Shown here: in pieces, positions 22,322 through 37,765 of the stretch | Position numbering within the stretch: the first letter of the stretch is position 1 | Layout: each line of letters opens with the position of its first letter | Assembly (NCBI RefSeq): GCF_000930595.1 | Contig: NC_025829.1 | Strand: one strand, 5' to 3' | Source of the DNA: Shigella phage pSs-1 | Lineage: Viruses > Uroviricota > Caudoviricetes > Pantevenvirales | Length of the DNA stretch: 64,000 bases | The notes under the pieces: model-generated | Database searches by the model: none | What the model was told of the DNA's origin: nothing | What the model saw: the letters and a program-made list of their open reading frames with translations, nothing else | Translations under genes and position numbers: made by a program

Positions 22322-25300
22322 CAGTAAAAGCACCTTCAGTCACTAGTCTCAGAATTTCCAAGTTATCCGCAAATCAGGTGCAAGTACGCTGGGATGACGT
22401 TGGTGCTAATTTCTACTATTTTGTAGAAATCGCTGAGACAAAAACAGACTCGGGGGAAAATCTCCCGAGTGATCAATACCGTTGGATTAACTTAGGATAT
22501 ACTGCAAATAACAGCTTCTTTTTTGACGATGCTAACCCATTGACATCATACATTATTAGAGTAGCTACAGCTGCGCAAGATTTTGAGCAGTCTGATTGGA
22601 TTTATACCGAAGAGTTTGAAACTTTTGCTACAAATGCTTATACATTTCAAAACATGATTGAAATGCAATTAGCTAATAAATTCATTCAGGAAAAATTTAC
22701 TCTTAATAATTCTAACTATGTTAATTTTAATAATGACACTATAATGGCTGCATTGATGAATGAATCGTTCCAATTCAGCCCATCATATGTTGACGTTTCA
22801 TCAATAAGTAATTTTATTATTGGTGAAAATGAATATCATGAAATACAAGGTTCTATTCAGCAAGTATGTAAGGATATTAACCGAGTTTATTTGATGGAAT
22901 CAGAAGGGATTCTATATCTTTTTGAGCGCTATCAGCCTGTAGTTAAAGTATCCAATGATAAAGGACAAACCTGGAAAGCTGTAAAGCTCTTCAATGACCG
23001 TGTAGGATATCCTTTATCTAAGACAGTATATTACCAATCTGCAAACACAACATACGTTCTAGGATACGACAAGATTTTCTATGGCCGCAAATCTACTGAT
23101 GTTAGATGGTCAGCCGATGATGTCAGATTTAGTTCTCAGGATATAACATTCGCTAAACTTGGCTACCAATTGCATTTAGGATTTGATGTAGAAATTTTTG
23201 CCACTTACGCAACTTTACCGGCGAATGTATACCGCATTGCAGAAGCTATTACTTGCACCGATGATTACATTTACGTTGTCGCCAGAGACAAAGTTAGATA
23301 CATAAAAACGAGTAATGCACCTATAGATTCTGATCCATTATCTCCAACATATTCGGAAAGGCTTTTTGAACCTGATACTATGACTATAACTGGAAATCCT
23401 AAAGCAGTATGCTATAAAATGGATTCTATCGGTGATAAAGTTTTTGCTCTTATTATTGGTGAAGTTGAAACATTAAATGCTAATCCTAGAACATCAAAAA
23501 TAATTGATTCTGCTGATAAAGGAATATATGTTTTAAATCATGACACAAAAACATGGAAAAGAGTTTTTGGCAATACTGAAGAAGAAAGAAGACGTATTCA
23601 ACCAGGGTATGCGAATATGTCAACTGACGGTAAATTAGTTTCGCTATCTTCGAGTAATTTTAAATTTTTAAGTGATAATATTGTTAATGACCCTGAAACT
23701 GCATCAAAATACCAGTTAATCGGTGCCGTTAAATATGAATTTCCTCGTGAATGGCTAGCCGATAAGCATTATCATATGATGGCATTTATAGCAGATGAAA
23801 AGTCTGATTGGGAAACTTTTACGCCTCAGCCGATGAAATACTATGCAGAACCATTCTTTAACTGGTCTAAAAAATCTAACACGCGTTGTTGGATAAACAA
23901 CTCTGATAGAGCTGTAGTAGTTTATGCTGATTTAAAATACACTAAAGTTATTGAAAATTTTCCAGAAACATCTCCAGATAGATTAGTTCATGAATACTGG
24001 GATGACGGCGATTGCACTATAGTAATGCCAAATGTTAAATTCACTGGATTTAAAAAATATGCATCTGGGATGCTTTTCTATAAAGCCTCCGGCGAAATAA
24101 TTTCTTACTATGATTTTAACTATCGTGTTAGAGACACTGTCGAAATTATTTGGAAGCCAACTGGGGTATTTTTAAAAGCATTTTTACAAAACCAAGAGCA
24201 TGAAACTCCTTGGTCGCCTGAAGAAGAGCGTGGATTAGCTGACCCTGATTTAAGACCATTGATTGGCACAATGATGCCTGATTCTTATTTGTTGCAGGAT
24301 TCGAATTTTGAAGCATTTTGCGAAGCATATATTCAATATCTTTCTGATGGATATGGAACTCAGTATAACAATTTACGAAATTTAATTCGTAACAAATATC
24401 CACGAGAAGAGCATGCATGGGAATATTTGTGGTCAGAGATATATAAAAGAAACATTTATTTAAATGCTGACAAACGTGATGCTGTTGCAAGATTTTTTGA
24501 ATCGCGTAGTTATGATTTTTATTCCACTAAAGGAATTGAAGCATCATACAAATTTCTTTTTAAAGTTCTTTATAATGAAGAAGTTGAAATTGAAATTGAA
24601 TCTGGGGCTGGTACTGAATATGATATAATCGTTCAATCTGATTCTTTGACTGAAGATTTAGTAGGACAAACGATTTATACAGCTACAGGAAGATGTAATG
24701 TTACTTATATAGAAAGAAGCTATTCTAATGGTAAATTACAATGGACCGTAACTATTCATAATCTTTTGGGAAGATTAATTGCCGGTCAAGAAGTTAAAGC
24801 AGAAAGACTTCCTAGTTTTGAAGGCGAAATTATTCGTGGAGTTAAAGGAAAGGATTTGCTTCAAAATAATATAGACTATATTAATAGAAGTCGATCATAT
24901 TATGTAATGAAAATTAAATCCAATTTGCCTTCTTCCCGCTGGAAATCTGACGTTATTCGTTTTGTTCATCCAGTAGGATTTGGATTTATAGCAATTACCC
25001 TTTTAACGATGTTTATTAATGTTGGTTTAACTCTTAAACATACAGAGACTATAATTAATAAATACAAAAACTACAAATGGGATTCTGGATTGCCTACTGA
25101 ATATGCTGATAGAGTAGCTAAATTGACTCCGACTGGTGAAATTGAGCATGATTCGGTAACAGGCGAAGCAATTTATGAACCTGGCCCAATGGCTGGCGTA
25201 GAATATCCTCTTCCTGATGACTATAATACTGAAAATAACAATTCAATATTTCAAGGTCAATTGCCGTCTGAACGACGCAAATTAATGAGTCCTCTATTTG

Positions 25301-25416
25301 ACGCATCTGGAACAACGTTTGCGCAATTTAGAGATTTAGTTAATAAACGTCTAAAAGATAATATAGGAAATCCAAGAGACCCTGAAAATCCAACACAGGT
25401 TAAAATAGATGAATGA
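22318..25416 (+). CDS. 7: gp7, baseplate wedge protein
   Basis: 1032 residues, the T4 length. gp7 starts wedge assembly by binding gp10 and then gp8, and spans inner and outer baseplate. The N-terminal about 100 residues look like a fibronectin-III-type sandwich (SLRISKLSANQVQVRWDDVG is typical). Overlaps gene 8 by 8 nt. No frameshift or truncation seen. Confidence 0.97.
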   Translation: MTVKAPSVTSLRISKLSANQVQVRWDDVGANFYYFVEIAETKTDSGENLPSDQYRWINLGYTANNSFFFDDANPLTSYIIRVATAAQDFEQSDWIYTEEFETFATNAYTFQNMIEMQLANKFIQEKFTLNNSNYVNFNNDTIMAALMNESFQFSPSYVDVSSISNFIIGENEYHEIQGSIQQVCKDINRVYLMESEGILYLFERYQPVVKVSNDKGQTWKAVKLFNDRVGYPLSKTVYYQSANTTYVLGYDKIFYGRKSTDVRWSADDVRFSSQDITFAKLGYQLHLGFDVEIFATYATLPANVYRIAEAITCTDDYIYVVARDKVRYIKTSNAPIDSDPLSPTYSERLFEPDTMTITGNPKAVCYKMDSIGDKVFALIIGEVETLNANPRTSKIIDSADKGIYVLNHDTKTWKRVFGNTEEERRRIQPGYANMSTDGKLVSLSSSNFKFLSDNIVNDPETASKYQLIGAVKYEFPREWLADKHYHMMAFIADEKSDWETFTPQPMKYYAEPFFNWSKKSNTRCWINNSDRAVVVYADLKYTKVIENFPETSPDRLVHEYWDDGDCTIVMPNVKFTGFKKYASGMLFYKASGEIISYYDFNYRVRDTVEIIWKPTGVFLKAFLQNQEHETPWSPEEERGLADPDLRPLIGTMMPDSYLLQDSNFEAFCEAYIQYLSDGYGTQYNNLRNLIRNKYPREEHAWEYLWSEIYKRNIYLNADKRDAVARFFESRSYDFYSTKGIEASYKFLFKVLYNEEVEIEIESGAGTEYDIIVQSDSLTEDLVGQTIYTATGRCNVTYIERSYSNGKLQWTVTIHNLLGRLIAGQEVKAERLPSFEGEIIRGVKGKDLLQNNIDYINRSRSYYVMKIKSNLPSSRWKSDVIRFVHPVGFGFIAITLLTMFINVGLTLKHTETIINKYKNYKWDSGLPTEYADRVAKLTPTGEIEHDSVTGEAIYEPGPMAGVEYPLPDDYNTENNNSIFQGQLPSERRKLMSPLFDASGTTFAQFRDLVNKRLKDNIGNPRDPENPTQVKIDE

Positions 25417-26413
25417 TTCAAGTGTTATCTATCGTGCGATAGTTACTTCAAAATTTAGAACAGAAAAAATGTTGAATTTTTATAATTCAATTGGAAGTGG
25501 TCCGGATAAAAACACTATCTTTATCACATTTGGAAGATCAGAACCGTGGTCATCAAATGAAAATGAGGTGGGCTTTGCTCCACCTTATCCAACTGATTCT
25601 GTATTGGGTGTAACTGACATGTGGACTCATATGATGGGAACTGTAAAGGTTCTTCCATCTATGCTTGATGCAGTTATTCCTCGTAGAGATTGGGGAGATA
25701 CTAGATATCCGGATCCATACACATTTAGAATTAACGATATTGTAGTGTGTAACTCAGCTCCTTACAATGCTACTGAATCAGGCGCAGGCTGGTTAGTATA
25801 TCGTTGTTTAGATGTTCCTGATACCGGAACGTGTTCAATAGCATCTTTAACTAATAAGGATGAATGTCTTAAGTTGGGTGGAAAATGGACTCCTTCTGTT
25901 AGGTCAATGACTCCTCCTGAAGGTCGAGGAGACGCTGAAGGAACAATCGAACCCGGCGACGGTTATGTTTGGGAATATCTTTTTGAGATTCCGCCTGATG
26001 TATCTATAAATAGATGCACGAATGAATATATCGTAGTTCCTTGGCCTGAGGAATTAAAAGAAGACCCGGCTAGATGGGGGTATGAAGATAATCTCACTTG
26101 GCAACAAGATGATTTTGGATTAATTTACCGTGTTAAGGCAAATACTATCCGTTTTAAAGCATATTTAGATTCAGTTTACTTTCCTGATGCTGCATTACCG
26201 GGAAATAAAGGATTTAGACAAATATCAATAATCACCAATCCTCTTGAAGCTAAAGTTCATCCAAATGACCCAAACGTTAAAGCTGAAAAGGATTATTATG
26301 ATCCGGAAGATTTAATGAGGCATTCGGGCGAAATGATTTATATGGAAAATAGGCCACCTATTATCATGGCAATGGATCAAACAGAAGAAATCAATATTCT
26401 GTTTACATTTTAA
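25409..26413 (+). CDS. 8: gp8, baseplate wedge protein
   Basis: 334 residues, as in T4. The gp8 dimer adds to gp7-gp10 in the wedge pathway before gp6. Beta-rich, with a cysteine-containing loop near 140-160 (CLDVPDTGTCS...CLKLGGKW) that is similar to a loop in gp10 ([19 protein letters not shown]). The gene ends just before a strong terminator, closing the 53-8 operon. Confidence 0.97.
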   Translation: MNDSSVIYRAIVTSKFRTEKMLNFYNSIGSGPDKNTIFITFGRSEPWSSNENEVGFAPPYPTDSVLGVTDMWTHMMGTVKVLPSMLDAVIPRRDWGDTRYPDPYTFRINDIVVCNSAPYNATESGAGWLVYRCLDVPDTGTCSIASLTNKDECLKLGGKWTPSVRSMTPPEGRGDAEGTIEPGDGYVWEYLFEIPPDVSINRCTNEYIVVPWPEELKEDPARWGYEDNLTWQQDDFGLIYRVKANTIRFKAYLDSVYFPDAALPGNKGFRQISIITNPLEAKVHPNDPNVKAEKDYYDPEDLMRHSGEMIYMENRPPIIMAMDQTEEINILFTF

Positions 26414-26416
26414 CTT

Positions 26417-26438
26417 AAGGGAGCCCATGGGCTCCCTT
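26417..26438 (+). terminator. terminator after gene 8
   Basis: Perfect palindrome AAGGGAGCCC/GGGCTCCCTT around AT, followed by TTTTCTTT. It sits between the gene 8 stop and the gene 9 late promoter. Confidence 0.9.
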
Positions 26439-26444
26439 TTTCTT

Positions 26445-26452
26445 TATAAATA
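26445..26452 (+). promoter_or_regulatory. late promoter for genes 9-10-11-12-wac
   Basis: Perfect TATAAATA immediately after the gene 8 terminator, 25 nt before the gene 9 ATG. Confidence 0.92.
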
Positions 26453-26476
26453 CTATAAACTCATAAGGAAACCGCT

Positions 26477-27343
26477 ATGTTCATTCAAGAACCAAAGAAA
26501 TTGATTGATACCGGCGAAATTGGTAACGCTTCTACTGGTGATATCTTATTCGACGGTGGTAATAAAATTAATAGTGATTTTAACGCAATTTATAATGCGT
26601 TTGGCGATCAACGTAAAATGGCAGTAGCAAATGGCACTGGAGCAGATGGCCAAATTATTCATGCTACTGGATATTATCAAAAACACTCTATTGCAGAGTA
26701 CGCAACTCCAGTAAAAGTTGGCACTAGGCATGATATTGATACCTCTACTGTAGGTGTTAAAGTTATCATTGAAAGAGGCGAACTTGGTGACTGCGTTGAA
26801 TTTATTAACTCAAATGGATCTATATCAGTTACTAATCCTTTAACGATTCAAGCAATTGATTCAATTAAAGGTGTTTCAGGCAATTTAGTAGTAACTAGCC
26901 CATATAGTAAAGTAACTTTACGCTGTATTTCATCTGATAATTCTACATCTGTTTGGAATTATTCTATTGAAAGTATGTTTGGACAAAAGGAATCACCAGC
27001 TGAAGGTACATGGAATATTTCTACATCCGGGTCAGTTGATATTCCACTATTTCATCGTACTGAATACAATATGGCTAAATTGCTAGTTACATGCCAATCG
27101 GTAGATGGAAGAAAAATTAAAACAGCAGAAATAAATATTCTTGTAGATACTGTTAATTCAGAGGTAATTTCTTCTGAATATGCTGTCATGCGGGTTGGAA
27201 ATGAAACCGAAGAAGACGAAATCGCTAATATTGCATTTAGTATTAAAACAAATTATGTAACAGCGACTGTAAGTTCTTCTATTGTTGGCATGAGAGCGGC
27301 AGTTAAAGTTATCGCTACGCAGAAAATCGGGGTGGCTCAATAA
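26477..27343 (+). CDS. 9: gp9, baseplate socket for long tail fibres
   Basis: 288 residues, as in T4. The gp9 trimer holds the proximal end of the long tail fibre and signals baseplate triggering. The N-terminal module (GDILFDGGNKINSDFNAIYN) parallels the start of gp10, consistent with a shared trimerisation and attachment fold. Beta-sandwich sequence follows. Stop and gene 10 ATG overlap (TAATG). Confidence 0.97.
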   Translation: MFIQEPKKLIDTGEIGNASTGDILFDGGNKINSDFNAIYNAFGDQRKMAVANGTGADGQIIHATGYYQKHSIAEYATPVKVGTRHDIDTSTVGVKVIIERGELGDCVEFINSNGSISVTNPLTIQAIDSIKGVSGNLVVTSPYSKVTLRCISSDNSTSVWNYSIESMFGQKESPAEGTWNISTSGSVDIPLFHRTEYNMAKLLVTCQSVDGRKIKTAEINILVDTVNSEVISSEYAVMRVGNETEEDEIANIAFSIKTNYVTATVSSSIVGMRAAVKVIATQKIGVAQ

Positions 27344-29148
27344 TGAAACAAAATATTAATATCGGTAATGTTGTAGATGATGGTACCGGTGACTACCTGC
27401 GTAAAGGTGGTATAAAAATAAATGAAAACTTTGATGAGCTTTATTATGAACTCGGTGATGGTGATGTTCCATATTCAGCCGGTGCCTGGAAAACTTATAA
27501 CGCTTCATCTGGGCAAACATTAACAGCAGAATGGGGAAAATCATACGCTATTAATACTTCGTCTGGGAGAGTAACACTACAACTTCCTAAAGGAACTGTT
27601 AATGATTACAACAAGGTAATTAGAGCTAGAGACGTATTCGCTACATGGAACATCAATCCAGTTACGCTAGTAGCTGCTTCTGGTGATACGATTAAAGGAT
27701 CGTCATCATCTGTTGAAATTAATATTCAATTTAGTGATTTGGAGCTAGTTTATTGTGCTCCAGGACGTTGGGAATATGTCAAAAATAAGCAAATTGATAA
27801 AATTATTAGTTCAGACATTAGTAATGTAGCTCGTAAAGAATTTTTAGTTGAAGTTCAAGGACAAACTGACTTTTTAGATATTTTCCGCGGAACTAGTTAT
27901 AATGTCAATAACATCAGAGTAAAACATCGTGGTAACGAATTGTATTACGGCGATGTATTTAGCGAAAACAGTGACTTTGGTTCTCCAGGGGAAAATGAAG
28001 GAGAATTAATTCCTCTCGATGGATTTAATATTAGGCTAAGACAGCCTTGTAATATTGGTGACACTGTTCAAATTGAAACATTTATGGATGGTGTATCACA
28101 ATGGAGAAGTTCATATACAAGACGCCAAATAAAAGTACTGGATTCAAAACTAACATCAAAGACTTCTTTAGAAGGAAGCATTTATGTTACTGATTTATCG
28201 GCGATGAAATCAATTCCATTTTCTGCATTTGGATTAATTCCTGGTGAACCAATTAATCCGAACTCTCTTGAGGTTCGTTTTAATGGAATTTTGCAGCAGC
28301 AGGCTGGAACAGCTGGATATCCTCTGTTTTTGTGTGAAGGCGCTAATTCAGATACGCAAGAAGGATGTATATCTCTTGGTGGCGAATGGAAAGAATCAAA
28401 CACCGATTATTCTATAGAATATGAAGACGGAAAACCTATCAGTCTTTTATTTGATAGAAAATTTGAATCCGGTGACATTATCGTTATAACATGGTTCAAT
28501 AATGATTTAGGAACTCTTTTAGAAAAAGATGACATCATTGAATTGACTGATGACCGTTATGTTAGTAAAGGATCATCTACTGAAGTTACTGGTGATGTGG
28601 CCTTAACAGATTTTGATAAAATCGGTTGGCCAAATGTTGAAAAAGTTGATTCTTATACTAGAACGTATAATTCAATATCATCTATTTTCGACAGCATTTA
28701 TCCTGTTGGTTCAATTTATGAAAATGCTATAAACCCAAATAATCCGGTGACTTATATGGGATTTGGTTCATGGAAATTATTTGGTAAAGGACAAGTTTTA
28801 GTAGGATGGAATGATGATGTTACGGATCCAAACTTTGCTTTAAACAATAATGATTTAGATTCTAGCGGAAATCCTTCACATACGGCAGGTGGAACGGTTG
28901 GAACAACATCAGTAACGCTTGAAAACGCAAATCTTCCTGCAACTAAAACCGACGAAAGAGTTTTAATTGAAGACGAAAATGGATCGGTTATTATTGGAGG
29001 TTGCCAATATGACCCAGATGAAACTGGTCCTATATATACAAAATATCGTGAAGATTACGCAACAACAAACTCTTCACATACTCCTCCTGCTAATATTAGT
29101 AATATTCAACCGTCTATTACTGTATACCGTTGGATAAGGATTGCATAA
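27343..29148 (+). CDS. 10: gp10, baseplate wedge/pin protein
   Basis: 601 residues (T4: 602). gp10 trimers form the baseplate pins with gp11 and hold the short fibres gp12. The N-terminal about 300 residues match T4 almost exactly as recalled, including the [20 protein letters not shown] start. From about 310 on the sequence diverges noticeably before a conserved C-terminal [16 protein letters not shown] region. The switch suggests recombination or adaptation of the pin surface. Confidence 0.97.
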   Translation: MKQNINIGNVVDDGTGDYLRKGGIKINENFDELYYELGDGDVPYSAGAWKTYNASSGQTLTAEWGKSYAINTSSGRVTLQLPKGTVNDYNKVIRARDVFATWNINPVTLVAASGDTIKGSSSSVEINIQFSDLELVYCAPGRWEYVKNKQIDKIISSDISNVARKEFLVEVQGQTDFLDIFRGTSYNVNNIRVKHRGNELYYGDVFSENSDFGSPGENEGELIPLDGFNIRLRQPCNIGDTVQIETFMDGVSQWRSSYTRRQIKVLDSKLTSKTSLEGSIYVTDLSAMKSIPFSAFGLIPGEPINPNSLEVRFNGILQQQAGTAGYPLFLCEGANSDTQEGCISLGGEWKESNTDYSIEYEDGKPISLLFDRKFESGDIIVITWFNNDLGTLLEKDDIIELTDDRYVSKGSSTEVTGDVALTDFDKIGWPNVEKVDSYTRTYNSISSIFDSIYPVGSIYENAINPNNPVTYMGFGSWKLFGKGQVLVGWNDDVTDPNFALNNNDLDSSGNPSHTAGGTVGTTSVTLENANLPATKTDERVLIEDENGSVIIGGCQYDPDETGPIYTKYREDYATTNSSHTPPANISNIQPSITVYRWIRIA

Positions 29149-29807
29149 TGAGTTTACTTAATAATAAAGCGGGAGTTATTTCCCGCTTAGCAGATTTTCT
29201 TGGTTTTAGAACTAAGAAAAATGATATTTCGGTTATGAATAATCAGCCAGTAGGTGCTGTAACAATTTCACAAATAGCAAAAGGGTTTTATGACCCAAAT
29301 GTAGAATCTGCTATTAATGATGTTAGAAATATGGCAGAGCAACAGGTTGGAGCTGTATTAGTTAATATAAGTGGCGTATCTCCTACTGGCGTGCAGCAAA
29401 CAGACTATTGGTCATTTGAAGGAACTGTTACTGATACTTCAGCCAAACCAGGTGACCCGGTTATTGTTAACATGTTTGGCATTCCTGTTAAAGCTACTAA
29501 TGGAATGACTTCAATCGAATTTACCAGTGCCGTTAGAACAGCTCTGCAGGAAATGGTTGCAAAATTTATTGCAATTGATTCATTTGAAGACCATCCTACC
29601 ATAGGAAATAAAATACAAGTTAAGTATTTAGATAATCAAGAACATATCTTAGAACAATACTCTGATAAAGGAATTACTTTCAAACAAGAAATAATTTCTC
29701 CTTCTAAACCTGGGTATGGAACTTGGCAATTATTAGGTGCGCAAACTGTTACGCTAGATAGTCACACACAACCTACAGTATTTTATTATTTTGAGAGAAT
29801 AGCATGA
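29148..29807 (+). CDS. 11: gp11, baseplate pin tip / short-fibre connector
   Basis: 219 residues from ATG 29148, which overlaps the gene 10 stop (TAATG). The length equals T4 gp11. The N-terminus ([20 protein letters not shown]) and C-terminus ([18 protein letters not shown]) are conserved, while the middle finger domain (about 50-150) differs strongly from T4. gp11 is exposed on the pin and binds gp10 and gp12. Confidence 0.96.
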   Translation: MSLLNNKAGVISRLADFLGFRTKKNDISVMNNQPVGAVTISQIAKGFYDPNVESAINDVRNMAEQQVGAVLVNISGVSPTGVQQTDYWSFEGTVTDTSAKPGDPVIVNMFGIPVKATNGMTSIEFTSAVRTALQEMVAKFIAIDSFEDHPTIGNKIQVKYLDNQEHILEQYSDKGITFKQEIISPSKPGYGTWQLLGAQTVTLDSHTQPTVFYYFERIA

Positions 29808-31354
29808 GTAACAATACATATCAGCACGTATCAAATGAATCAAAATATGTTAAATTCGATCCTACTGGATCGAATTTTCCTGACACTGTCACGACAGTGC
29901 AGTCTGCATTATCAAAAATAAGTAATATCGGCGTAAATGGTATTCCTGATGCAACTATGGAAGTTAAAGGAATAGCAATGATTGCGTCAGAGCAAGAGGT
30001 TTTAGATGGAACTAATAATTCTAAAATCGTTACACCCGCTACATTAGCAACAAGATTATTGTATCCAAATGCTACTGAAACTAAATATGGTTTAACGCGC
30101 TATTCAACAAATGAAGAAACATTAGAAGGCTCAGATAATAATTCATCAATAACGCCGCAAAAACTGAAATACCATACTGACGATGTGTTCCAAAATAGAT
30201 ATTCGTCTGAGTCATCAAATGGAGTTATTAAAATATCATCTACACCTGCGGCTTTGGCTGGTGTAGATGATACTACGGCAATGACTCCATTAAAAACCCA
30301 AAAACTTGCAATAAAATTAATTTCACAAATAGCTCCTTCAGAAGACACAGCATCAGAATCTGTTAGAGGTGTAGTTCAGTTATCAACTGTCGCTCAAACT
30401 CGTCAAGGAACTCTTCGCGAAGGATATGCAATTTCCCCATATACCTTTATGAATTCCGTTGCAACACAAGAATATAAGGGTGTTATACGTTTAGGAACGC
30501 AGTCGGAAATTAACAGTAATTTGGGAGATGTTGCAGTAACAGGCGAAACATTAAATGGTCGAGGAGCTACTGGTTCTATGCGCGGTGTAGTAAAATTAAC
30601 GACGCAAGCCGGTATTGCCCCCGAGGGTGATGGCTCTGGAGCATTAGCATGGAACGCAGATGTAATTAATACACGCGGTGGACAAACTATTAATGGTTCT
30701 TTAAATTTAGACCATCTTACAGCAAATGGAATTTGGTCGCGCGGCGGTATGTGGAAAAATGGTGATCAACCTGTTGCCACTGAAAGATATGCGTCTGAAA
30801 GGGTTCCAGTTGGAACTATTATGATGTTTGCGGGTGATTCTGCACCTCCAGGTTGGATTATGTGCCACGGTGGAACCGTGTCAGGAGATCAATATCCTGA
30901 TTATAGAAACACAGTTGGAACAAGATTTGGTGGTGATTGGAATAACCCTGGCATTCCTGATATGCGAGGTCTTTTCGTCAGAGGAGCTGGCACAGGAGGT
31001 CATATTTTAAATCAACGAGGACAAGATGGTTATGGAAAGGATAGACTTGGCGTAGGATGTGACGGAATGCATGTTGGCGGTGTTCAAGCACAACAAATGT
31101 CATACCATAAACATGCTGGTGGCTGGGGAGAATACCAAAGACATGAAGCTCCATTTGGCGCGTCCGTTTATCAAGGATATCTTGGAACTAGAAAATATGC
31201 CGACTGGGATAACGCTTCATACTTCACTAATGATGGATTTGAATTAGGTGGACCGAGAGATGCCCTTGGTACACTTAATCGTGAAGGATTAATTGGTTAT
31301 GAAACTAGACCATGGAATATATCATTAAACTATATTATTAAAATTCATTACTAA
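29804..31354 (+). CDS. 12: gp12, short tail fibre (LPS-core receptor-binding protein)
   Basis: 516 residues (T4: 527). The shaft contains repeated GVxxLxT(x)AE-type modules (for example [30 protein letters not shown]). The C-terminal receptor head starts with a collar domain ([20 protein letters not shown]) and has the YHKHAGG zinc site, where His-x-His ligands from three chains bind one metal. It extends from the baseplate to bind the lipopolysaccharide core irreversibly. Folding needs gp57A. Confidence 0.97.
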   Translation: MSNNTYQHVSNESKYVKFDPTGSNFPDTVTTVQSALSKISNIGVNGIPDATMEVKGIAMIASEQEVLDGTNNSKIVTPATLATRLLYPNATETKYGLTRYSTNEETLEGSDNNSSITPQKLKYHTDDVFQNRYSSESSNGVIKISSTPAALAGVDDTTAMTPLKTQKLAIKLISQIAPSEDTASESVRGVVQLSTVAQTRQGTLREGYAISPYTFMNSVATQEYKGVIRLGTQSEINSNLGDVAVTGETLNGRGATGSMRGVVKLTTQAGIAPEGDGSGALAWNADVINTRGGQTINGSLNLDHLTANGIWSRGGMWKNGDQPVATERYASERVPVGTIMMFAGDSAPPGWIMCHGGTVSGDQYPDYRNTVGTRFGGDWNNPGIPDMRGLFVRGAGTGGHILNQRGQDGYGKDRLGVGCDGMHVGGVQAQQMSYHKHAGGWGEYQRHEAPFGASVYQGYLGTRKYADWDNASYFTNDGFELGGPRDALGTLNREGLIGYETRPWNISLNYIIKIHY

Positions 31355-31363
31355 GGATTACAA

Positions 31364-32821
31364 ATGATTGAATTAAAAGAGTTACCTTTTGTTGATAGCG
31401 TTCCTGGCGAAGGTCAGGAACGTATTTCATGGATTAAAAATGGTGAAGAAATATTAGGAGCTAGTACTAAGTATGGAAACGATGGGTCAATGAATAGACC
31501 AACTGTTTCCGTGTTTAAAAACGTCGAGGTTCTCGACGAAAATGTAGGAATTCTTAAAACTGCCATTGAAACATCTCAGGAAGATATTAAAACTATTCAA
31601 GGCATTTTAGATGTATCAGGAGATATAGAAGCGCTATCACAGATCAGCGTTAATAAAAATGATATATCAAGTTTAAAGACGCTCACAAGTGAACATACTG
31701 ATATATTAAATGGTACAAATACTACGGTTGATAATATTCTTTCTGATATTGGTCCATTTAATTCGCAAGCAAATTCAGTTTATAGAACGATTAGAAATGA
31801 TTTGCTGTGGATTAAAAGGGAACTAGGACAATATGCTGGACAAGATATTAATGGTCTTCCTGTTGTAGGAAATAGCAGCACGGGGATGAAGCACCGTATC
31901 ATTAATAATACAGATGCTATAACTTCCCAAGGAATACGTCTAAGTGATTTGGAAGAAAAATTTATTGAATCTGATGTAGGTTCGCTTACAATCGAAGTAG
32001 GAAATCTTAGACAGGAATTAGGACAAAGACCGCCTTCATTTAGTGAAAGTATATATTCGCGTGTGCATAATTTAGATCAATCACAAATTAATCTTAATTC
32101 CGAAATTAAATCTATCAAAACTTCTATTGGATATCCAGGAAATACTTCAATAATCACAGATGTTAACACTAATACACGAGAAATTTCAGCTTTAACTGAT
32201 GAGCTAAATAAAAGCGGAGGTGTTAAACAGCGATTAACTGTCATTGAAACATCAATTGGCTCAGATGATATTCCTTCTAGTATTAAAGGTAAAATTAAAG
32301 ATAATACAACATCTATTGAGTTTTTAAATGGAATTGTTGGTGAAAACACTTCATCTGGACTACGAGCAAACGTTTCGTGGTTAAACCAAATTGTTGGAAC
32401 TGATTCTAGCGGTGGACAACCTTCTCCTCCTGGGTCTCTTTTAAATAGAGTTTCAACAGTTGAAACTTCCGTTAATAGACTGAATAATGATGTTCAAAAC
32501 TTGCAAGTTGAAATTGGTAATAACAATTCCGGAATTAAAGGACAGGTTGTAACATTAAATAAATTAGTAAATGGAACAAATCCAAATGGTTCAACTGTCG
32601 AAGAACGTGGATTAACTAATTCAATAAAAGCTAATGAAACTAACATTTCTTCTATTAATCAAGAAATGCGTAGTATTAAAAGTAATGTATCTTCATTACA
32701 GGCGGATGTTCAGACTTTACAGGAAGCAGGTTATATTCCTGAAGCTCCAAAAGATGGTCAAGCTTACGTTCGTAAAGACGGCGAATGGGTATTACTTTCT
32801 ACCTTTTTATCACCAGCATAA
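31364..32821 (+). CDS. wac: fibritin (whisker antigen control protein)
   Basis: 485 residues (T4: 487). A long segmented parallel triple coiled coil is interrupted by loops, ending in the foldon [20 protein letters not shown], which matches T4 except for Lys in place of the first Arg as I recall it. Trimers form collar whiskers that help attach long tail fibres and sense the environment. Followed by a GCAA-loop terminator. Confidence 0.98.
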   Translation: MIELKELPFVDSVPGEGQERISWIKNGEEILGASTKYGNDGSMNRPTVSVFKNVEVLDENVGILKTAIETSQEDIKTIQGILDVSGDIEALSQISVNKNDISSLKTLTSEHTDILNGTNTTVDNILSDIGPFNSQANSVYRTIRNDLLWIKRELGQYAGQDINGLPVVGNSSTGMKHRIINNTDAITSQGIRLSDLEEKFIESDVGSLTIEVGNLRQELGQRPPSFSESIYSRVHNLDQSQINLNSEIKSIKTSIGYPGNTSIITDVNTNTREISALTDELNKSGGVKQRLTVIETSIGSDDIPSSIKGKIKDNTTSIEFLNGIVGENTSSGLRANVSWLNQIVGTDSSGGQPSPPGSLLNRVSTVETSVNRLNNDVQNLQVEIGNNNSGIKGQVVTLNKLVNGTNPNGSTVEERGLTNSIKANETNISSINQEMRSIKSNVSSLQADVQTLQEAGYIPEAPKDGQAYVRKDGEWVLLSTFLSPA

Positions 32822-32824
32822 CAT

Positions 32825-32840
32825 GGGGCCGCAAGGCCCC
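32825..32840 (+). terminator. GNRA-loop terminator after wac
   Basis: GGGGCC-GCAA-GGCCCC, then AAAGGATTTTT. It lies 4 nt after the wac stop and directly before gene 13. Confidence 0.8.
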
Positions 32841-32853
32841 AAAGGATTTTTAA

Positions 32854-34553
<1,700 letters not shown>

Positions 34554-34555
<2 letters not shown>

Positions 34556-34561
34556 TAAATA
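34554..34561 (+). promoter_or_regulatory. probable late promoter for gene 15
   Basis: AATAAATA, one base from the late consensus, followed by CTATAAAC as in the gene 9 promoter region. It is 36 nt before the gene 15 ATG. Confidence 0.55.
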
Positions 34562-34596
34562 CTATAAACTAATTAAAGCCCAGATTAGGAGAAATC

Positions 34597-37737
<3,141 letters not shown>

Positions 37738-37765
37738 TATTAAAGCATATTAAAGAGGATTAAAA

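Noticed and set aside
24146-24490. 114-codon ORF antisense to gene 7
   Set aside because: Lies wholly inside gene 7, no ribosome-binding site, no recognisable protein features.
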